This document shows, one piece after another, positions 17,440 through 26,163 of a DNA stretch of 64,000 nt. Made by a program: the position numbers and the translations under genes. The notes beneath the pieces were generated by a model. It did not search any database and had not been told where the DNA came from. It saw only the letters and a program-made list of their open reading frames with translations. Source of the stretch: Cognataquiflexum gelatinilyticum (GTDB lineage: Bacteria; Bacteroidota; Bacteroidia; Cytophagales; Cyclobacteriaceae); contig NZ_JANAEZ010000002.1 in assembly GCF_024813435.1 (NCBI RefSeq), positions 124,001-188,000 on the forward strand. Reading direction: 5' to 3'. How positions within the stretch are numbered: the first letter of the stretch is position 1; the number at the start of each line of letters is the position of its first letter.

Positions 17440-17913
17440 TTACAGAATCTTCTTAATATCTTCTGATTGTAGGTTACAGTTGATCCAACCGCTGTCTAGT
17501 TCTGAACCATACTTCTGATAGAAATTGATTGCCGGGGTATTCCAGTCCAATACTTGCCACATCATGCCGGTACAATTGGCTTCGATGCATTTTAGCATCG
17601 TACGGTCAAATAACAATTTGCCTGCGCCATGACCTCTTTCGGTTTCTGTGACCACGATATCTTCTAGGTATAGCCGCTTTCCTTTCCAGGTACTGTAGCG
17701 GTAATAAAATATTGAGATACCAATGATTTCACCCGTGCTATTTTTTTCAGCTACAAAAAGCCCAAATATGGGATTTGGTCCAAAACCGTCTTCTTGCATC
17801 ATTTCCAATGTGTTGGTTACTTGCTCGGGTGCTTTTTCGTAAAGTGCAAGTTCTTTGACCAGTTCCAAAACCCTTGGCAGGTCTTCTATTTTTCCTTCTC
17901 TGATGGTATACAT
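17440..17913 (-). CDS. GNAT-family N-acetyltransferase (diamine/spermidine acetyltransferase-like)
   Basis: 157 residues. The N-terminus (YTIREGKIEDLPRVLELVKELALYEKAPEQV) and YRYSTWKGKRLYLEDIVV resemble the SAT1/thialysine acetyltransferase group. GHGAGKLLF is the acetyl-CoA loop, and MMWQVLDWNTPAINFYQKYG carries the family's W-N-x-x-A...FY signature. It likely acetylates a small amine. The gene is complete and lies 79 nt upstream of the RES/Xre operon on the same strand, separated from it by that operon's own promoter. Confidence 0.88.
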   Translation of the reverse strand: MYTIREGKIEDLPRVLELVKELALYEKAPEQVTNTLEMMQEDGFGPNPIFGLFVAEKNSTGEIIGISIFYYRYSTWKGKRLYLEDIVVTETERGHGAGKLLFDRTMLKCIEANCTGMMWQVLDWNTPAINFYQKYGSELDSGWINCNLQSEDIKKIL

Positions 17914-18025
17914 GATGGAAAATTACCAAAAAACACAAAGGCAAAAAATCAATTTATATATTTGGATATATGGCGCTTTGGTAAGGCGCCATACACGAAC
18001 CAGAATACCTAACCTTGATAGAAGC

Positions 18026-18796
18026 ATGTTTTTAGCGATTGACGCCGGCAATACCAACATTACCTTTGGGTTTTTTGATGAAGATTTAAAAAAATGGATC
18101 CATGAATACCGGATCAATACCCTGAAGGAACTCACTGTTCTTCAGATTGAACGCGAAATCCATTTGTTTTTCCTAGAGAAAAGTATCAAAACAGATAAAA
18201 TCACTGCCATCGGAATTTCATCGGTTGTTCCAGAGATTAACCCGATTCTGCAGCAATTCTGTAAAGAATACCTTGAAAAAAACTGTTATCTCATCCAAGG
18301 GAAGAGCTATCAAAAACTCCAAGTCAGTACTTCAAGGCCAAATGAAATCGGTAGCGACCTGATGTGTAACGTGACTGCAGCATTCGATAGATTCAAATCT
18401 GCAACTATTATCGTGGACTTTGGAACCGCCCTGACCTTTACTGTGGTCGGAAAAGAAGGAAAAGTTTTGGGAGTCAACATTGTCCCTGGACTGAAAACGG
18501 CGATCAAATCCTTGTTTGCCAATACTTCGAAATTGCCGGAAGTGGAGTTGAAATTGCCCGAATCCGCTTTGGGTAAAAATACCATCCATTCCATTCAGGC
18601 AGGAATTCTTTATGGTTATTCCGGTCTTGTAAAGGGAATGCTTGAAACCATTCAAAATGAATTGGGCTATTCCTGTCACATCATTGCCACAGGAGGACTC
18701 TCTTCCATCATGTCCACTTTGGAAGGATCATTTGAAGTTATCGACCGCAACCTCACCTTAGAAGGGATCCGCCTCATCACTTTAGCTAATCAATGA
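18026..18796 (+). CDS. coaX: Type III pantothenate kinase
   Basis: 256 residues from the ATG at 18026; a 57-residue upstream reading is in shadow sequence and breaks the family N-terminus. The phosphate motif MFLAIDAGNTNITFG opens the protein, RPNEIGSDLMCN is the pantothenate-site region, VDFGTALTFTVV the second phosphate/substrate motif and ATGGLSSIM the third. It phosphorylates pantothenate at the start of CoA synthesis and needs a monovalent cation. It overlaps the convergent M23 gene by 7 bp. Confidence 0.94.
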   Translation: MFLAIDAGNTNITFGFFDEDLKKWIHEYRINTLKELTVLQIEREIHLFFLEKSIKTDKITAIGISSVVPEINPILQQFCKEYLEKNCYLIQGKSYQKLQVSTSRPNEIGSDLMCNVTAAFDRFKSATIIVDFGTALTFTVVGKEGKVLGVNIVPGLKTAIKSLFANTSKLPEVELKLPESALGKNTIHSIQAGILYGYSGLVKGMLETIQNELGYSCHIIATGGLSSIMSTLEGSFEVIDRNLTLEGIRLITLANQ

Positions 18797-19473
18797 CCGA
18801 TTAGGATTGCAGGATCAGGACAGATTAATTTATATTTTTCAATATCCCGATGTGAACATACTCCCGGAAAATCACCATGATTTCCCATCAAGTCCCACAT
18901 CAGTTGAAAATGCAAATGCGGGGGCCAATCTCCGTTTTCAGGATAGGGGCCGAGATGGCAAAATTTTTCTCCTTTGGAAATGGCTTGACCAATTTTTAGA
19001 TGTACCAAATCACTTTTGGCTAAGTGACCATACAAACTGAAAAATACTGTCCCTTTGATTTTATGCTGTAAAATGATGGTCGGGCCATAGTTACCAAAAC
19101 CTGCATTGTCATGGAAACTGTGGACCATGGCATCCAATGGCGCAAATACCGGGGTTCCTGCCTCCCCCCAGATATCCACGCCCATATGGATATCCCGGAA
19201 ATCTGATTCTTGCGTTGCAAAAACTGCACTCCTGCTGTAAATGACACGGTGTTCGAAATATCCACCATGGCCAAACCTTTTTCCGGCCTTTTCCAGCAAT
19301 CCAAAAACATAGCGGTTAAAAGTTTCTGTATTGGAAATATCAACAGTTGGCAATTCTTTATTTTTAGGAGAAAAGTCCATTTTGATGGAATTGGAAGCAT
19401 CCAACCATTTTCCCATTACCGGAAAAATCGAAACATCCAACAGTAAGTTTTCTAAAGAAGGCATGGCTTTCAT
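18790..19473 (-). CDS. M23-family metallopeptidase (LytM-like)
   Basis: 227 residues. The lysostaphin-type zinc site is recognisable: HMGVD (H-x-x-x-D), then SLYGHL and PHLHFQL (the H-x-H motif). Such enzymes cut peptide cross-links or stem peptides of peptidoglycan, or regulate other lytic enzymes. No classical signal peptide is apparent from the ATG at 19473 or the alternative ATG at 19464, so its export route is unclear. The 3' end overlaps coaX by 7 bp on the opposite strand. Confidence 0.87.
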   Translation of the reverse strand: MKAMPSLENLLLDVSIFPVMGKWLDASNSIKMDFSPKNKELPTVDISNTETFNRYVFGLLEKAGKRFGHGGYFEHRVIYSRSAVFATQESDFRDIHMGVDIWGEAGTPVFAPLDAMVHSFHDNAGFGNYGPTIILQHKIKGTVFFSLYGHLAKSDLVHLKIGQAISKGEKFCHLGPYPENGDWPPHLHFQLMWDLMGNHGDFPGVCSHRDIEKYKLICPDPAILIGH

Positions 19474-19491
19474 TTTGCTGCAAGATAAAAA

Positions 19492-19524
19492 TTTTGTCAG
19501 TTTTAAGACCTTCGCTTATCTTTA
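19492..19524 (+). promoter_or_regulatory. Likely promoter of the dehydratase gene
   Basis: TTTTG (19492-19496) and TATCTTTA (19517-19524) are spaced by 20 nt. The second element has one mismatch to TAnnTTTG. It lies in the short divergent gap between the M23 gene and the dehydratase ATG at 19530, which would make a very short leader. Confidence 0.45.
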
Positions 19525-19529
19525 TTTCC

Positions 19530-20486
19530 ATGAATGACATTACTGTGTTTCCCACCATAGATGATATCATGGCTGCGCATCAAAGAATCCAGCCATTTAT
19601 CCACCGTACACCTATCCTGACATCTGAAGCCATCAACCAAATCGCGGGTTGTGAGATTTATTTCAAATGTGAGAACTTCCAAAAAGTAGGCGCTTTCAAA
19701 GCCCGTGGTGCTGCCAATGCAGTAATGAAACTGACTGACGAGCAAAAGGTAAACGGCGTAGCCACCCACTCCAGCGGCAATCATGCTGCGGCTTTGGCTA
19801 GAGCGGCTTCAGTCGCAGGGATCAAGTCATACATTGTCATGCCTTCGAATGCACCCGAAATCAAGAAAAAAGCGGTTGCAGGATATGGGGGAGAAATCAT
19901 CGAATGTGAACCCAATTTGATTGCAAGAGAAACCACCCTGAAGGAAGTGGTGGCAAGAACTGAGGCGGTTTTTATCCCTCCTTATGACTATTTGGATGTC
20001 ATCGAAGGACAGGCAACCTGCGCGTTGGAAATGTGGGAAGAAGGAATTCCCTTTGATACCGTGATGGCTCCCGTAGGGGGCGGGGGATTACTCAGCGGAA
20101 CCGCGCTGACTACCAAGTATATTTCGCCAAGCACAATGGTCATCGCCGGTGAACCTGAAGGCGCCGATGATGCTTACCGTTCCTTCAAAGGCAAAGAACT
20201 GATTCCGATGGTCGGTCCTAAAACAATCGCTGATGGCTTACTTACTTCCCTAGGAAAGATCAATTTTGAGATCATCATGGAATATGTCGACGATATCCTT
20301 ACGGTCAATGAAGCAGAAATCATCGAAGCGATGCGCCTTGTCTATGAAAGGATGAAAATCATCATTGAGCCGAGTTGTGCGGTACCATTGGCAGCATTGC
20401 TCAAAAACAAAGAAAGATTTCAGGGTCAAAAAGTAGGGATTATCCTTTCGGGAGGAAATGTGGATTTGGGAAAATTGCCTTTTTGA
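19530..20486 (+). CDS. PLP-dependent threonine/serine dehydratase (or serine racemase)
   Basis: 318 residues from the ATG at 19530. The fold-type II PLP signature FQKVGAFKARGA carries the PLP lysine (K in FKARG). SSGNHAAALA is the phosphate-binding Asn loop, and VGGGGLLSG the glycine loop. The length and lack of a C-terminal ACT domain match catabolic threonine dehydratase (TdcB) or serine racemase rather than biosynthetic IlvA. The reaction is deamination of Thr/Ser to the 2-oxo acid. A 12-bp hairpin follows the stop. Confidence 0.9.
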   Translation: MNDITVFPTIDDIMAAHQRIQPFIHRTPILTSEAINQIAGCEIYFKCENFQKVGAFKARGAANAVMKLTDEQKVNGVATHSSGNHAAALARAASVAGIKSYIVMPSNAPEIKKKAVAGYGGEIIECEPNLIARETTLKEVVARTEAVFIPPYDYLDVIEGQATCALEMWEEGIPFDTVMAPVGGGGLLSGTALTTKYISPSTMVIAGEPEGADDAYRSFKGKELIPMVGPKTIADGLLTSLGKINFEIIMEYVDDILTVNEAEIIEAMRLVYERMKIIIEPSCAVPLAALLKNKERFQGQKVGIILSGGNVDLGKLPF

Positions 20487-20490
20487 TTTA

Positions 20491-20519
20491 TCCCCTACAA
20501 AATTTGATTTTGTAGGGGA
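20491..20519. terminator. Bidirectional hairpin terminator
   Basis: TCCCCTACAAAA (20491-20502) pairs with TTTTGTAGGGGA (20508-20519): a perfect 12-bp stem with a 5-nt loop between the convergent dehydratase and DUF3050 genes. Confidence 0.85.
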
Positions 20520-20526
20520 ATTTATA

Positions 20527-21324
20527 TCAATAGGAAGCTATTTTTTGGACTGAAAGCGCTAATATTTCCTTATTTATTCCATCCCAAAGGACTTTTCTTG
20601 CCTCAAGAGCTTCCTTTGCCGCCTGTTCTGCCTCATTCCATTTTTGGGCATCATTACCACAGAGTTGCTCGAGCATCCTAAGCGCAAGAGGCCCGTGGTG
20701 GTCTTCATCAAGATGAATGTGCCTGTCAAAATAATATTTCAAAGTAGAAAGTTCAGAGGGTTTTGTACTGATAAGGTCATTGACCAACCTGCGGAACATA
20801 TCCGGTATCAATTCCTCCCTTCCCAAGGTAAAGGAAGCGGCTATTTCATGGGCTTTACCCTTTTTCACTACCCTGTAATTTACTTCCAAAAAATGAAGAA
20901 TGTGCTCAGGCAAGTCAAGTTCCTCGACAACTTTCTCCAGCTCTTGTCCCTCTGTTAGCATGGATATTAGGTCGGTAATTTTCTCAGTATTTGCTCCTGC
21001 TTCTTTCATGGACCGGAGGTATAACTCAAAATGACTGCAATAGCCACCTTTGCCATCTTCATCACTTTCCTCTGCAAGTACGATATCATTGATCAATCTG
21101 GTGATTATAGGGTCTGATGAAGGTATCCAAGGAATTGATGTTCCGGTAAGTTTCATTTGTAAAGCCTTCAAGAGGGTCATGAAATCCCATACGGCAAATA
21201 CATGATTTTCCATAAATACCCGAAAATCTTTTAGGTTCTTTATTTCATTATAGACAGGATGGTTTAATAGAACCGCTCTGTATGGGGTTATTTCATTTAA
21301 AATTCTTTGAATATTTAGATTCAT
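20527..21324 (-). CDS. DUF3050 protein, haem-oxygenase-like helical fold
   Basis: 265 residues, all-helical. The N-terminal HPVYNEIKNLKDFRVFMENHVFAVWDFM and the later FDRHIHLDEDHHGPLA pattern are typical of DUF3050. The family is thought to adopt the haem-oxygenase-like fold that in some members carries a di-iron centre. Candidate metal ligands are the Glu/His/Asp in the EESDEDGKGGYCSHFE segment and HIHLDEDHHG. Whether it is an oxygenase is inferred; no substrate is known. It stands alone. Confidence 0.75.
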   Translation of the reverse strand: MNLNIQRILNEITPYRAVLLNHPVYNEIKNLKDFRVFMENHVFAVWDFMTLLKALQMKLTGTSIPWIPSSDPIITRLINDIVLAEESDEDGKGGYCSHFELYLRSMKEAGANTEKITDLISMLTEGQELEKVVEELDLPEHILHFLEVNYRVVKKGKAHEIAASFTLGREELIPDMFRRLVNDLISTKPSELSTLKYYFDRHIHLDEDHHGPLALRMLEQLCGNDAQKWNEAEQAAKEALEARKVLWDGINKEILALSVQKIASY

Positions 21325-21553
21325 AAGTAAAGTTTTTAGACAAGTTTAATACCCGATCACAACATGATTTTGAATTAAATCGATTTAAAAAACACTCAGA
21401 ATCTTCTTCAAATGAATTAAATAGTAAATAAAAAGACATCGGTAACCAACGAATTTTTTTTAAGCTAAAATGAGGAGCCCGAAATATGTCAGCGACAATA
21501 ACTCACATAAGACAAATGCCTACAGGTATATTTGGCTCCATCTCATTTGAAAC

Positions 21554-22066
21554 TTAATGTTGATGTCCACCTTCACCATGCACATGACCGTGGTCGATCT
21601 CCTCAGGGGAAGCATCCCTGACGGATACGATTTCTCCTTCAAAGTATAGATCCAACCCAGCCAATGGCGAATTGAAATCCATATGGACTCCTCTATAATC
21701 AATCTTTGTTATTTCACCCCTTAGCTGATTGCCTTGGTCATCCTGCATCGGAATAACCTGACCGATCCGTAGGGAATTCTTGGCTTTTTTGCCGTCTTCT
21801 TTGAAGTTGGCCTTGGGTACAATTACTTTTTTACTTTCGTCATAGTCCCCATAGCCATGTTCATAATCTATAAAAACCTCAAACTTATCTCCGGCTTCTT
21901 TTCCTTCAAAAGCAGCCTCTAAGGCCGGTAGAACATGGCCTGTTCCAAAAAGGAAATGAAAAGCCTGTTCTTTTTTGACGCTTTCAAAATGCTCCTTCCC
22001 GTTTTCCCCGTCGTCGACATGTAGCTCATAGCTGATTGCTACAACTTTATTTTTCTCTATTTTCAT
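21554..22066 (-). CDS. SlyD-like FKBP peptidyl-prolyl isomerase
   Basis: 170 residues from the ATG at 22066; a start six codons upstream is possible. The FKBP core (KVVAISYELHVDDGENG; FLFGTGHVLPALEAAFEGKEAGDKFEV) surrounds an insert-in-flap domain (EHGYGDYDESKKVIVP onward), the SlyD arrangement of isomerase plus chaperone. The tail is histidine-rich (DHGHVHGEGGHQH), as in SlyD proteins that bind nickel or zinc. It acts in the cytoplasm on proline peptide bonds. Confidence 0.9.
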   Translation of the reverse strand: MKIEKNKVVAISYELHVDDGENGKEHFESVKKEQAFHFLFGTGHVLPALEAAFEGKEAGDKFEVFIDYEHGYGDYDESKKVIVPKANFKEDGKKAKNSLRIGQVIPMQDDQGNQLRGEITKIDYRGVHMDFNSPLAGLDLYFEGEIVSVRDASPEEIDHGHVHGEGGHQH

Positions 22067-22185
22067 GATATGGTAGGTTGACAATTTTTTTCAAATTAAG
22101 CCAAAAAGGAATAAACCAGTTCAGCAAATCCGGGAAATCATTGGATTTCATTTTTATCTTTATTTGAAATTGAAGTAAAGCAACA

Positions 22186-22770
22186 ATGAGTTGGATTAAG
22201 TTTTCAAATGAAAGGACAAATTTCCTCATCAGGAACATCCTGAAAGGTTTTTTCTTTTTGGCAATTTTGATTTTGGTTTTTTACCTCCTGAGAAGTGGTA
22301 CCTCTGAGGAGGACAGGATGGTGTGGTTTGGATCAATCTACAATAACCCCTATCTGGTATTGACAGTTTTTATTGGGTCAGAAGTAATTTTCGGCATCAT
22401 TCCACCCGAGATTTTTATGCTGTGGTCTATGGAAACAGGGTTTCTAGGCCCTTATTTTCTGAGTATAGGTACACTTTCTCTTATCTCTTATGGCGCGGGA
22501 TTTTTAAACTTTACTTTGGGAAAAATGCTCAAAGAAAATTCAAAATGGCTAAACGGCAAAAACAAATACCTCATAAAATACAAAGAAATGTTCAACCAAT
22601 ATGGAAGCTATTTGGTAATCGTGGCTTCCGTCACCCCGATTCCTTTTTCGGCTGTTGCCTTGCTCGCAGGAGCCGGTGGATTGAACAAAACAATTTACCT
22701 CCTCTATAGCCTTTTCAGGATATTGAGGTATTTTGTTTACGCTTATATACTTTGGAAGATTGAGATGTAA
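22186..22770 (+). CDS. DedA/VTT-like inner-membrane protein
   Basis: 194 residues with about five hydrophobic segments. The segment FNQYGSYLVIVASVTPIPFSAVALLAGAGG matches the DedA/VTT core (G-x-x-x-x-x-x-x-R/S-x-x-P-x-P...AG-x-x). Some DedA/VTT members scramble or flip lipids, or affect envelope homeostasis. The usual FxR is replaced here by SVTPIP, so it is a divergent member. It begins divergently from the SlyD-like gene. Confidence 0.75.
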   Translation: MSWIKFSNERTNFLIRNILKGFFFLAILILVFYLLRSGTSEEDRMVWFGSIYNNPYLVLTVFIGSEVIFGIIPPEIFMLWSMETGFLGPYFLSIGTLSLISYGAGFLNFTLGKMLKENSKWLNGKNKYLIKYKEMFNQYGSYLVIVASVTPIPFSAVALLAGAGGLNKTIYLLYSLFRILRYFVYAYILWKIEM

Positions 22771-22820
22771 ACTTTCCAACAAATTACCTTTTGAGCTGTT
22801 GTTTGGGTAACTTTGCATTT

Positions 22821-25637
22821 ATGAGTGTAAGCACCGAATTTCAATCTCCTTCCATAGAAAACCTTGATCCCAAGGAATACATCATCATCAAAAATGCCAA
22901 GGTCAACAACCTCAAAAGCCTGAGTGTAGCCATCCCGAGAAACAAACTTGTGGTAATTACCGGACTTTCAGGTTCAGGCAAATCCTCTCTCGCATTTGAC
23001 ACATTGTTTGCCGAAGGCCAAAGGATGTATGTAGAAAGTCTGAGTTCCTATGCGCGTCAATTCCTTGGCAGAATGGAAAAACCCGATGTCGAATACATCA
23101 AAGGTGTCTCCCCGGCCATAGCCATCCAACAAAAAGCAAGTACCAAAAATCCCCGGTCAACAGTGGGGACGACAACCGAAATATATGATTACCTCAAGTT
23201 GCTCTCTAGCAGAATCGGCAAAACAATTTCTCCTGTCAGCGGAGATGAGGTGAAGCACCACACCGTCACAGACGTGGTGGATTTTATCCACACTTTTGAA
23301 GAAGGAGAAAAAGTAATGATCTCCTGTCCGCTGCAGCAGATGAATGGCCGGACGATGCTTAAAGAGATGGAGCTGCTGCTTCAAAAAGGATTTACGAGGG
23401 TTTTGGTAGATGGAGATGCCTACTTTGTCGAAGATTTGGTAAGTGCTCCCTCACTCCCTAAGGGAAGTTACCAGATTTTGATAGACCGGATTTCTATCCA
23501 GAAAGATGATGAAGACAACCACTTTAGAATTGCGGATTCGGTGCAAACAGCTTTTTATGAAGGCCACGGTGAGTGTTTGATTACCATTCCCGGTAAGGAA
23601 AAGAAAACATTCACCGATCGTTTTGAATTGGATGGGATGAGTTTTGAACTCCCATCAGTCAACTTTTTCAGCTTCAACAATCCCTACGGGGCCTGCAAAA
23701 GATGTGAGGGATTTGGGTCAGTACTAGGACTTGATCCGGATCTGATCATCCCTGACAAAAGCCTCTCCGTCTATGAAGGGGCCATCGCCCCTTGGCGTGG
23801 AGAAAGTTCAGGCAAGTGGCTTGAGCCATTGATCAAAAAGGGAATCTACTTCGATTTTCCGATTCATAGGGCATACGAAGATTTGGATGAAGCGCAAAAA
23901 GAACTTATTTGGACAGGGAATTCCTACTTCCAAGGTCTCAATGACTTTTTTGCTGACCTTGAAACCAAAACACATAAAATTCAATACCGTGTCATGCTTT
24001 CCAGGTTCAGGGGCAAAACAACCTGTCCGGATTGTAGGGGGACGAGATTGAGAAAAGATGCCTCCTATGTCAAAATCAATGGAAAGTCGATCACAGATAT
24101 TGTCCTTTTACCAATTGAAAAGGCGTTTGACTTTTTCAAACATATTGAGTTGACCGAGGCAGAACATAAAGTAGCAAACCGTCTCCTCAAGGAAATTCTA
24201 AACAGGTTGGAATATATTGATAAAGTAGGGTTGGGGTATCTGACATTAAACCGTCTCACTTCCTCACTTTCAGGTGGGGAATACCAAAGGATCAAATTGG
24301 CGACTTCGTTAGGTTCGGCATTGGTTGGCTCGATGTATATCCTTGACGAACCAAGTATCGGCCTCCACCCAAGGGATACTGACAGGTTGATTGAGGTGTT
24401 AAAAGCCCTCAGAGATATGGGCAATACCGTGATCGTGGTGGAGCATGAAGAAAAGGTAATGAAAGCAGCTGATCAAATCATCGATATCGGTCCGGATGCA
24501 GGTGTTTTGGGTGGGGAGTTGGTCTTTCAGGGAGATCTTTCCGAACTGATGATCAAGGGAAATACCTATACCGCCCGCTATTTGAAAGGCGAAGAAAAAA
24601 TCCAAAATAAGGCCCAGAACCGAAAGTTCAGGGATACGATTATCGTCAAAGGGGCAAGGGAAAACAACCTCAAAAACCTGACTGTCAAATTCCCATTGAA
24701 CACCCTGACCTGTGTCACCGGAGTCAGTGGTTCAGGAAAATCCACTTTGATCAAAAAAGTATTGTACCCGGCTTTGGGCAAAACTCTCGGAACCGTCATT
24801 GACGAAACAGGAAAGTTTGACAAATTAGACGGAAGCTATAAAAAAATCACGCAGATAGAATTTGTAGATCAGAACCCTATAGGAAAATCCTCTCGATCCA
24901 ATCCTGTCACCTATGTGAAAGCCTACGATGCCATCAGGACCTTGTACTCAGATCAGACTTTGGCAAAGCAAAGAGGATATAAGCCGGCATTTTTCTCTTT
25001 CAATGTAGATGGAGGAAGGTGCGAAGCCTGTCAGGGCGAAGGAACCGTGACTGTCGAGATGCAGTTTATGGCGGACATCCACTTAACCTGCGAATCTTGC
25101 CATGGCAAGAGATTCAAAAATGAAATCCTTGACATCAAATACCAGGAAAAAGACATCGCTGATGTGCTGGATATGACGATCGATGAGGCCATGGAATTTT
25201 TCAAAGGGAAAACCCAAATCATCAACAAACTCCAACCGCTGCAGGAAGTGGGATTGGGGTATATAGGAATGGGACAATCATCCAACACGCTTTCCGGAGG
25301 TGAAGCCCAAAGGGTAAAACTCGCTTCATTCTTGGGAAAAGGAGGTACCAAACCTGGCGATCACATCTTGTTTATTTTTGATGAACCTACGACAGGACTT
25401 CACTTTCATGACATCAGAAAGTTGCTCCATTCTATCAATGCTTTGATAGATCAAGGACATTCGGTCATCATCATCGAGCACAATACCGAGGTGATCAAAG
25501 CGGCTGATTGGGTGATTGATTTGGGACCTGAAGGGGGAGAAAAAGGAGGTTTCGTAACCTTTGAGGGAACGCCGGAAGCCCTAATGGAAACGGAAGATAA
25601 CTATACAGGTAAGTACCTGAGAGAATCATTTATCTAA
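22821..25637 (+). CDS. uvrA: Excinuclease ABC subunit A, divergent paralogue
   Basis: 938 residues from the ATG at 22821. Both ABC ATPase halves are present: Walker A GLSGSGKSSLAFDTLFAEGQ and GVSGSGKSTLIKK, ABC signatures SLSGGEYQR and TLSGGEAQR, and Walker B YILDEPSIGLH and FIFDEPTTGLH. The insertion zinc module and the C-terminal zinc finger (CEACQGEGTV...CESCHG) are visible, as is CPDCRGTRL. UvrA with UvrB finds bulky DNA lesions. The pair of cysteines that normally precedes FSFNNPYGACKRC appears to be missing. The sequence resembles the second UvrA of Bacteroidota rather than the main one; this is from memory. Confidence 0.9.
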   Translation: MSVSTEFQSPSIENLDPKEYIIIKNAKVNNLKSLSVAIPRNKLVVITGLSGSGKSSLAFDTLFAEGQRMYVESLSSYARQFLGRMEKPDVEYIKGVSPAIAIQQKASTKNPRSTVGTTTEIYDYLKLLSSRIGKTISPVSGDEVKHHTVTDVVDFIHTFEEGEKVMISCPLQQMNGRTMLKEMELLLQKGFTRVLVDGDAYFVEDLVSAPSLPKGSYQILIDRISIQKDDEDNHFRIADSVQTAFYEGHGECLITIPGKEKKTFTDRFELDGMSFELPSVNFFSFNNPYGACKRCEGFGSVLGLDPDLIIPDKSLSVYEGAIAPWRGESSGKWLEPLIKKGIYFDFPIHRAYEDLDEAQKELIWTGNSYFQGLNDFFADLETKTHKIQYRVMLSRFRGKTTCPDCRGTRLRKDASYVKINGKSITDIVLLPIEKAFDFFKHIELTEAEHKVANRLLKEILNRLEYIDKVGLGYLTLNRLTSSLSGGEYQRIKLATSLGSALVGSMYILDEPSIGLHPRDTDRLIEVLKALRDMGNTVIVVEHEEKVMKAADQIIDIGPDAGVLGGELVFQGDLSELMIKGNTYTARYLKGEEKIQNKAQNRKFRDTIIVKGARENNLKNLTVKFPLNTLTCVTGVSGSGKSTLIKKVLYPALGKTLGTVIDETGKFDKLDGSYKKITQIEFVDQNPIGKSSRSNPVTYVKAYDAIRTLYSDQTLAKQRGYKPAFFSFNVDGGRCEACQGEGTVTVEMQFMADIHLTCESCHGKRFKNEILDIKYQEKDIADVLDMTIDEAMEFFKGKTQIINKLQPLQEVGLGYIGMGQSSNTLSGGEAQRVKLASFLGKGGTKPGDHILFIFDEPTTGLHFHDIRKLLHSINALIDQGHSVIIIEHNTEVIKAADWVIDLGPEGGEKGGFVTFEGTPEALMETEDNYTGKYLRESFI

Positions 25638-25642
25638 AAATG

Positions 25643-25671
25643 TCATCCTGTGGTTTTGTGCCACAGGATGA
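25643..25671. terminator. Bidirectional hairpin terminator
   Basis: TCATCCTGTGG (25643-25653) pairs with CCACAGGATGA (25661-25671): an 11-bp stem with a 7-nt loop, between the convergent uvrA and VOC genes. Confidence 0.8.
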
Positions 25672-25676
25672 TAAAT

Positions 25677-26099
25677 TTATTTGGCAAAGATCTGACTTTC
25701 GTCCTGAAAGGATTTGAACTCCAAAGCATTGCCGCAGGGATCCAAGAAGAACATGGTAGCCTGCTCGCCAATTTCCCCTTTGAACCTGATATAAGGTTCA
25801 ATCACAAATTCGATCCTGTAATCCCGAAGCTTGTTTGCGAGTGAATGCCATTCCTCCCAAGGAAGGATTACTCCAAAATGCCTCACCGGCACATTTTTTC
25901 CATCCACTTCATTGGCTTTAGCAAGGGTAAGTTCTTCAGGCTTGATGTGCGCCGAAAGCTGATGTCCAAAGAAATTGAAATCTATCCACTTGTCTGTACT
26001 TCTGCCGATGTCACAGCCCAATAAATCTCCATAAAACTGACGCGTTTCCTCGATGTCTCTGATAGGAAATGCAAGGTGAAAAGGCTTGAATTGACCCAT
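25677..26099 (-). CDS. VOC-family (glyoxalase/dioxygenase-like) protein
   Basis: 140 residues with two beta-alpha-beta-beta-beta modules. FHLAFPIRDIEETRQFYGDLLGC opens the first; VRHFGVILPWEEWHSLANKL and FFLDPCGNALEFKSF form the second. The metal-ligand positions look like H in the first FHLAF, H in VRHFG and E in NALEF, so a metal site is plausible. The family includes glyoxalases, dioxygenases and binding proteins; I cannot assign the substrate. Confidence 0.85.
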   Translation of the reverse strand: MGQFKPFHLAFPIRDIEETRQFYGDLLGCDIGRSTDKWIDFNFFGHQLSAHIKPEELTLAKANEVDGKNVPVRHFGVILPWEEWHSLANKLRDYRIEFVIEPYIRFKGEIGEQATMFFLDPCGNALEFKSFQDESQIFAK

Positions 26100-26163
26100 A
26101 ATTGCTTAATTTCGTTTTTCGAAATAGAAAAGTAGCATTCATTTTTCATAATTTATTTAAACC

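Noticed and set aside
17855..18025. A longer CoaX starting at 17855
   Set aside because: The first phosphate motif (AIDAGNTN) should be at the very start; the ATG at 18026 gives this and the upstream part overlaps the divergent GNAT gene.
26109..26125. ATTTCG/CGAAAT hairpin as a terminator
   Set aside because: The 6-bp stem is AT-rich without a T run and lies between divergent genes, where a terminator is not expected.
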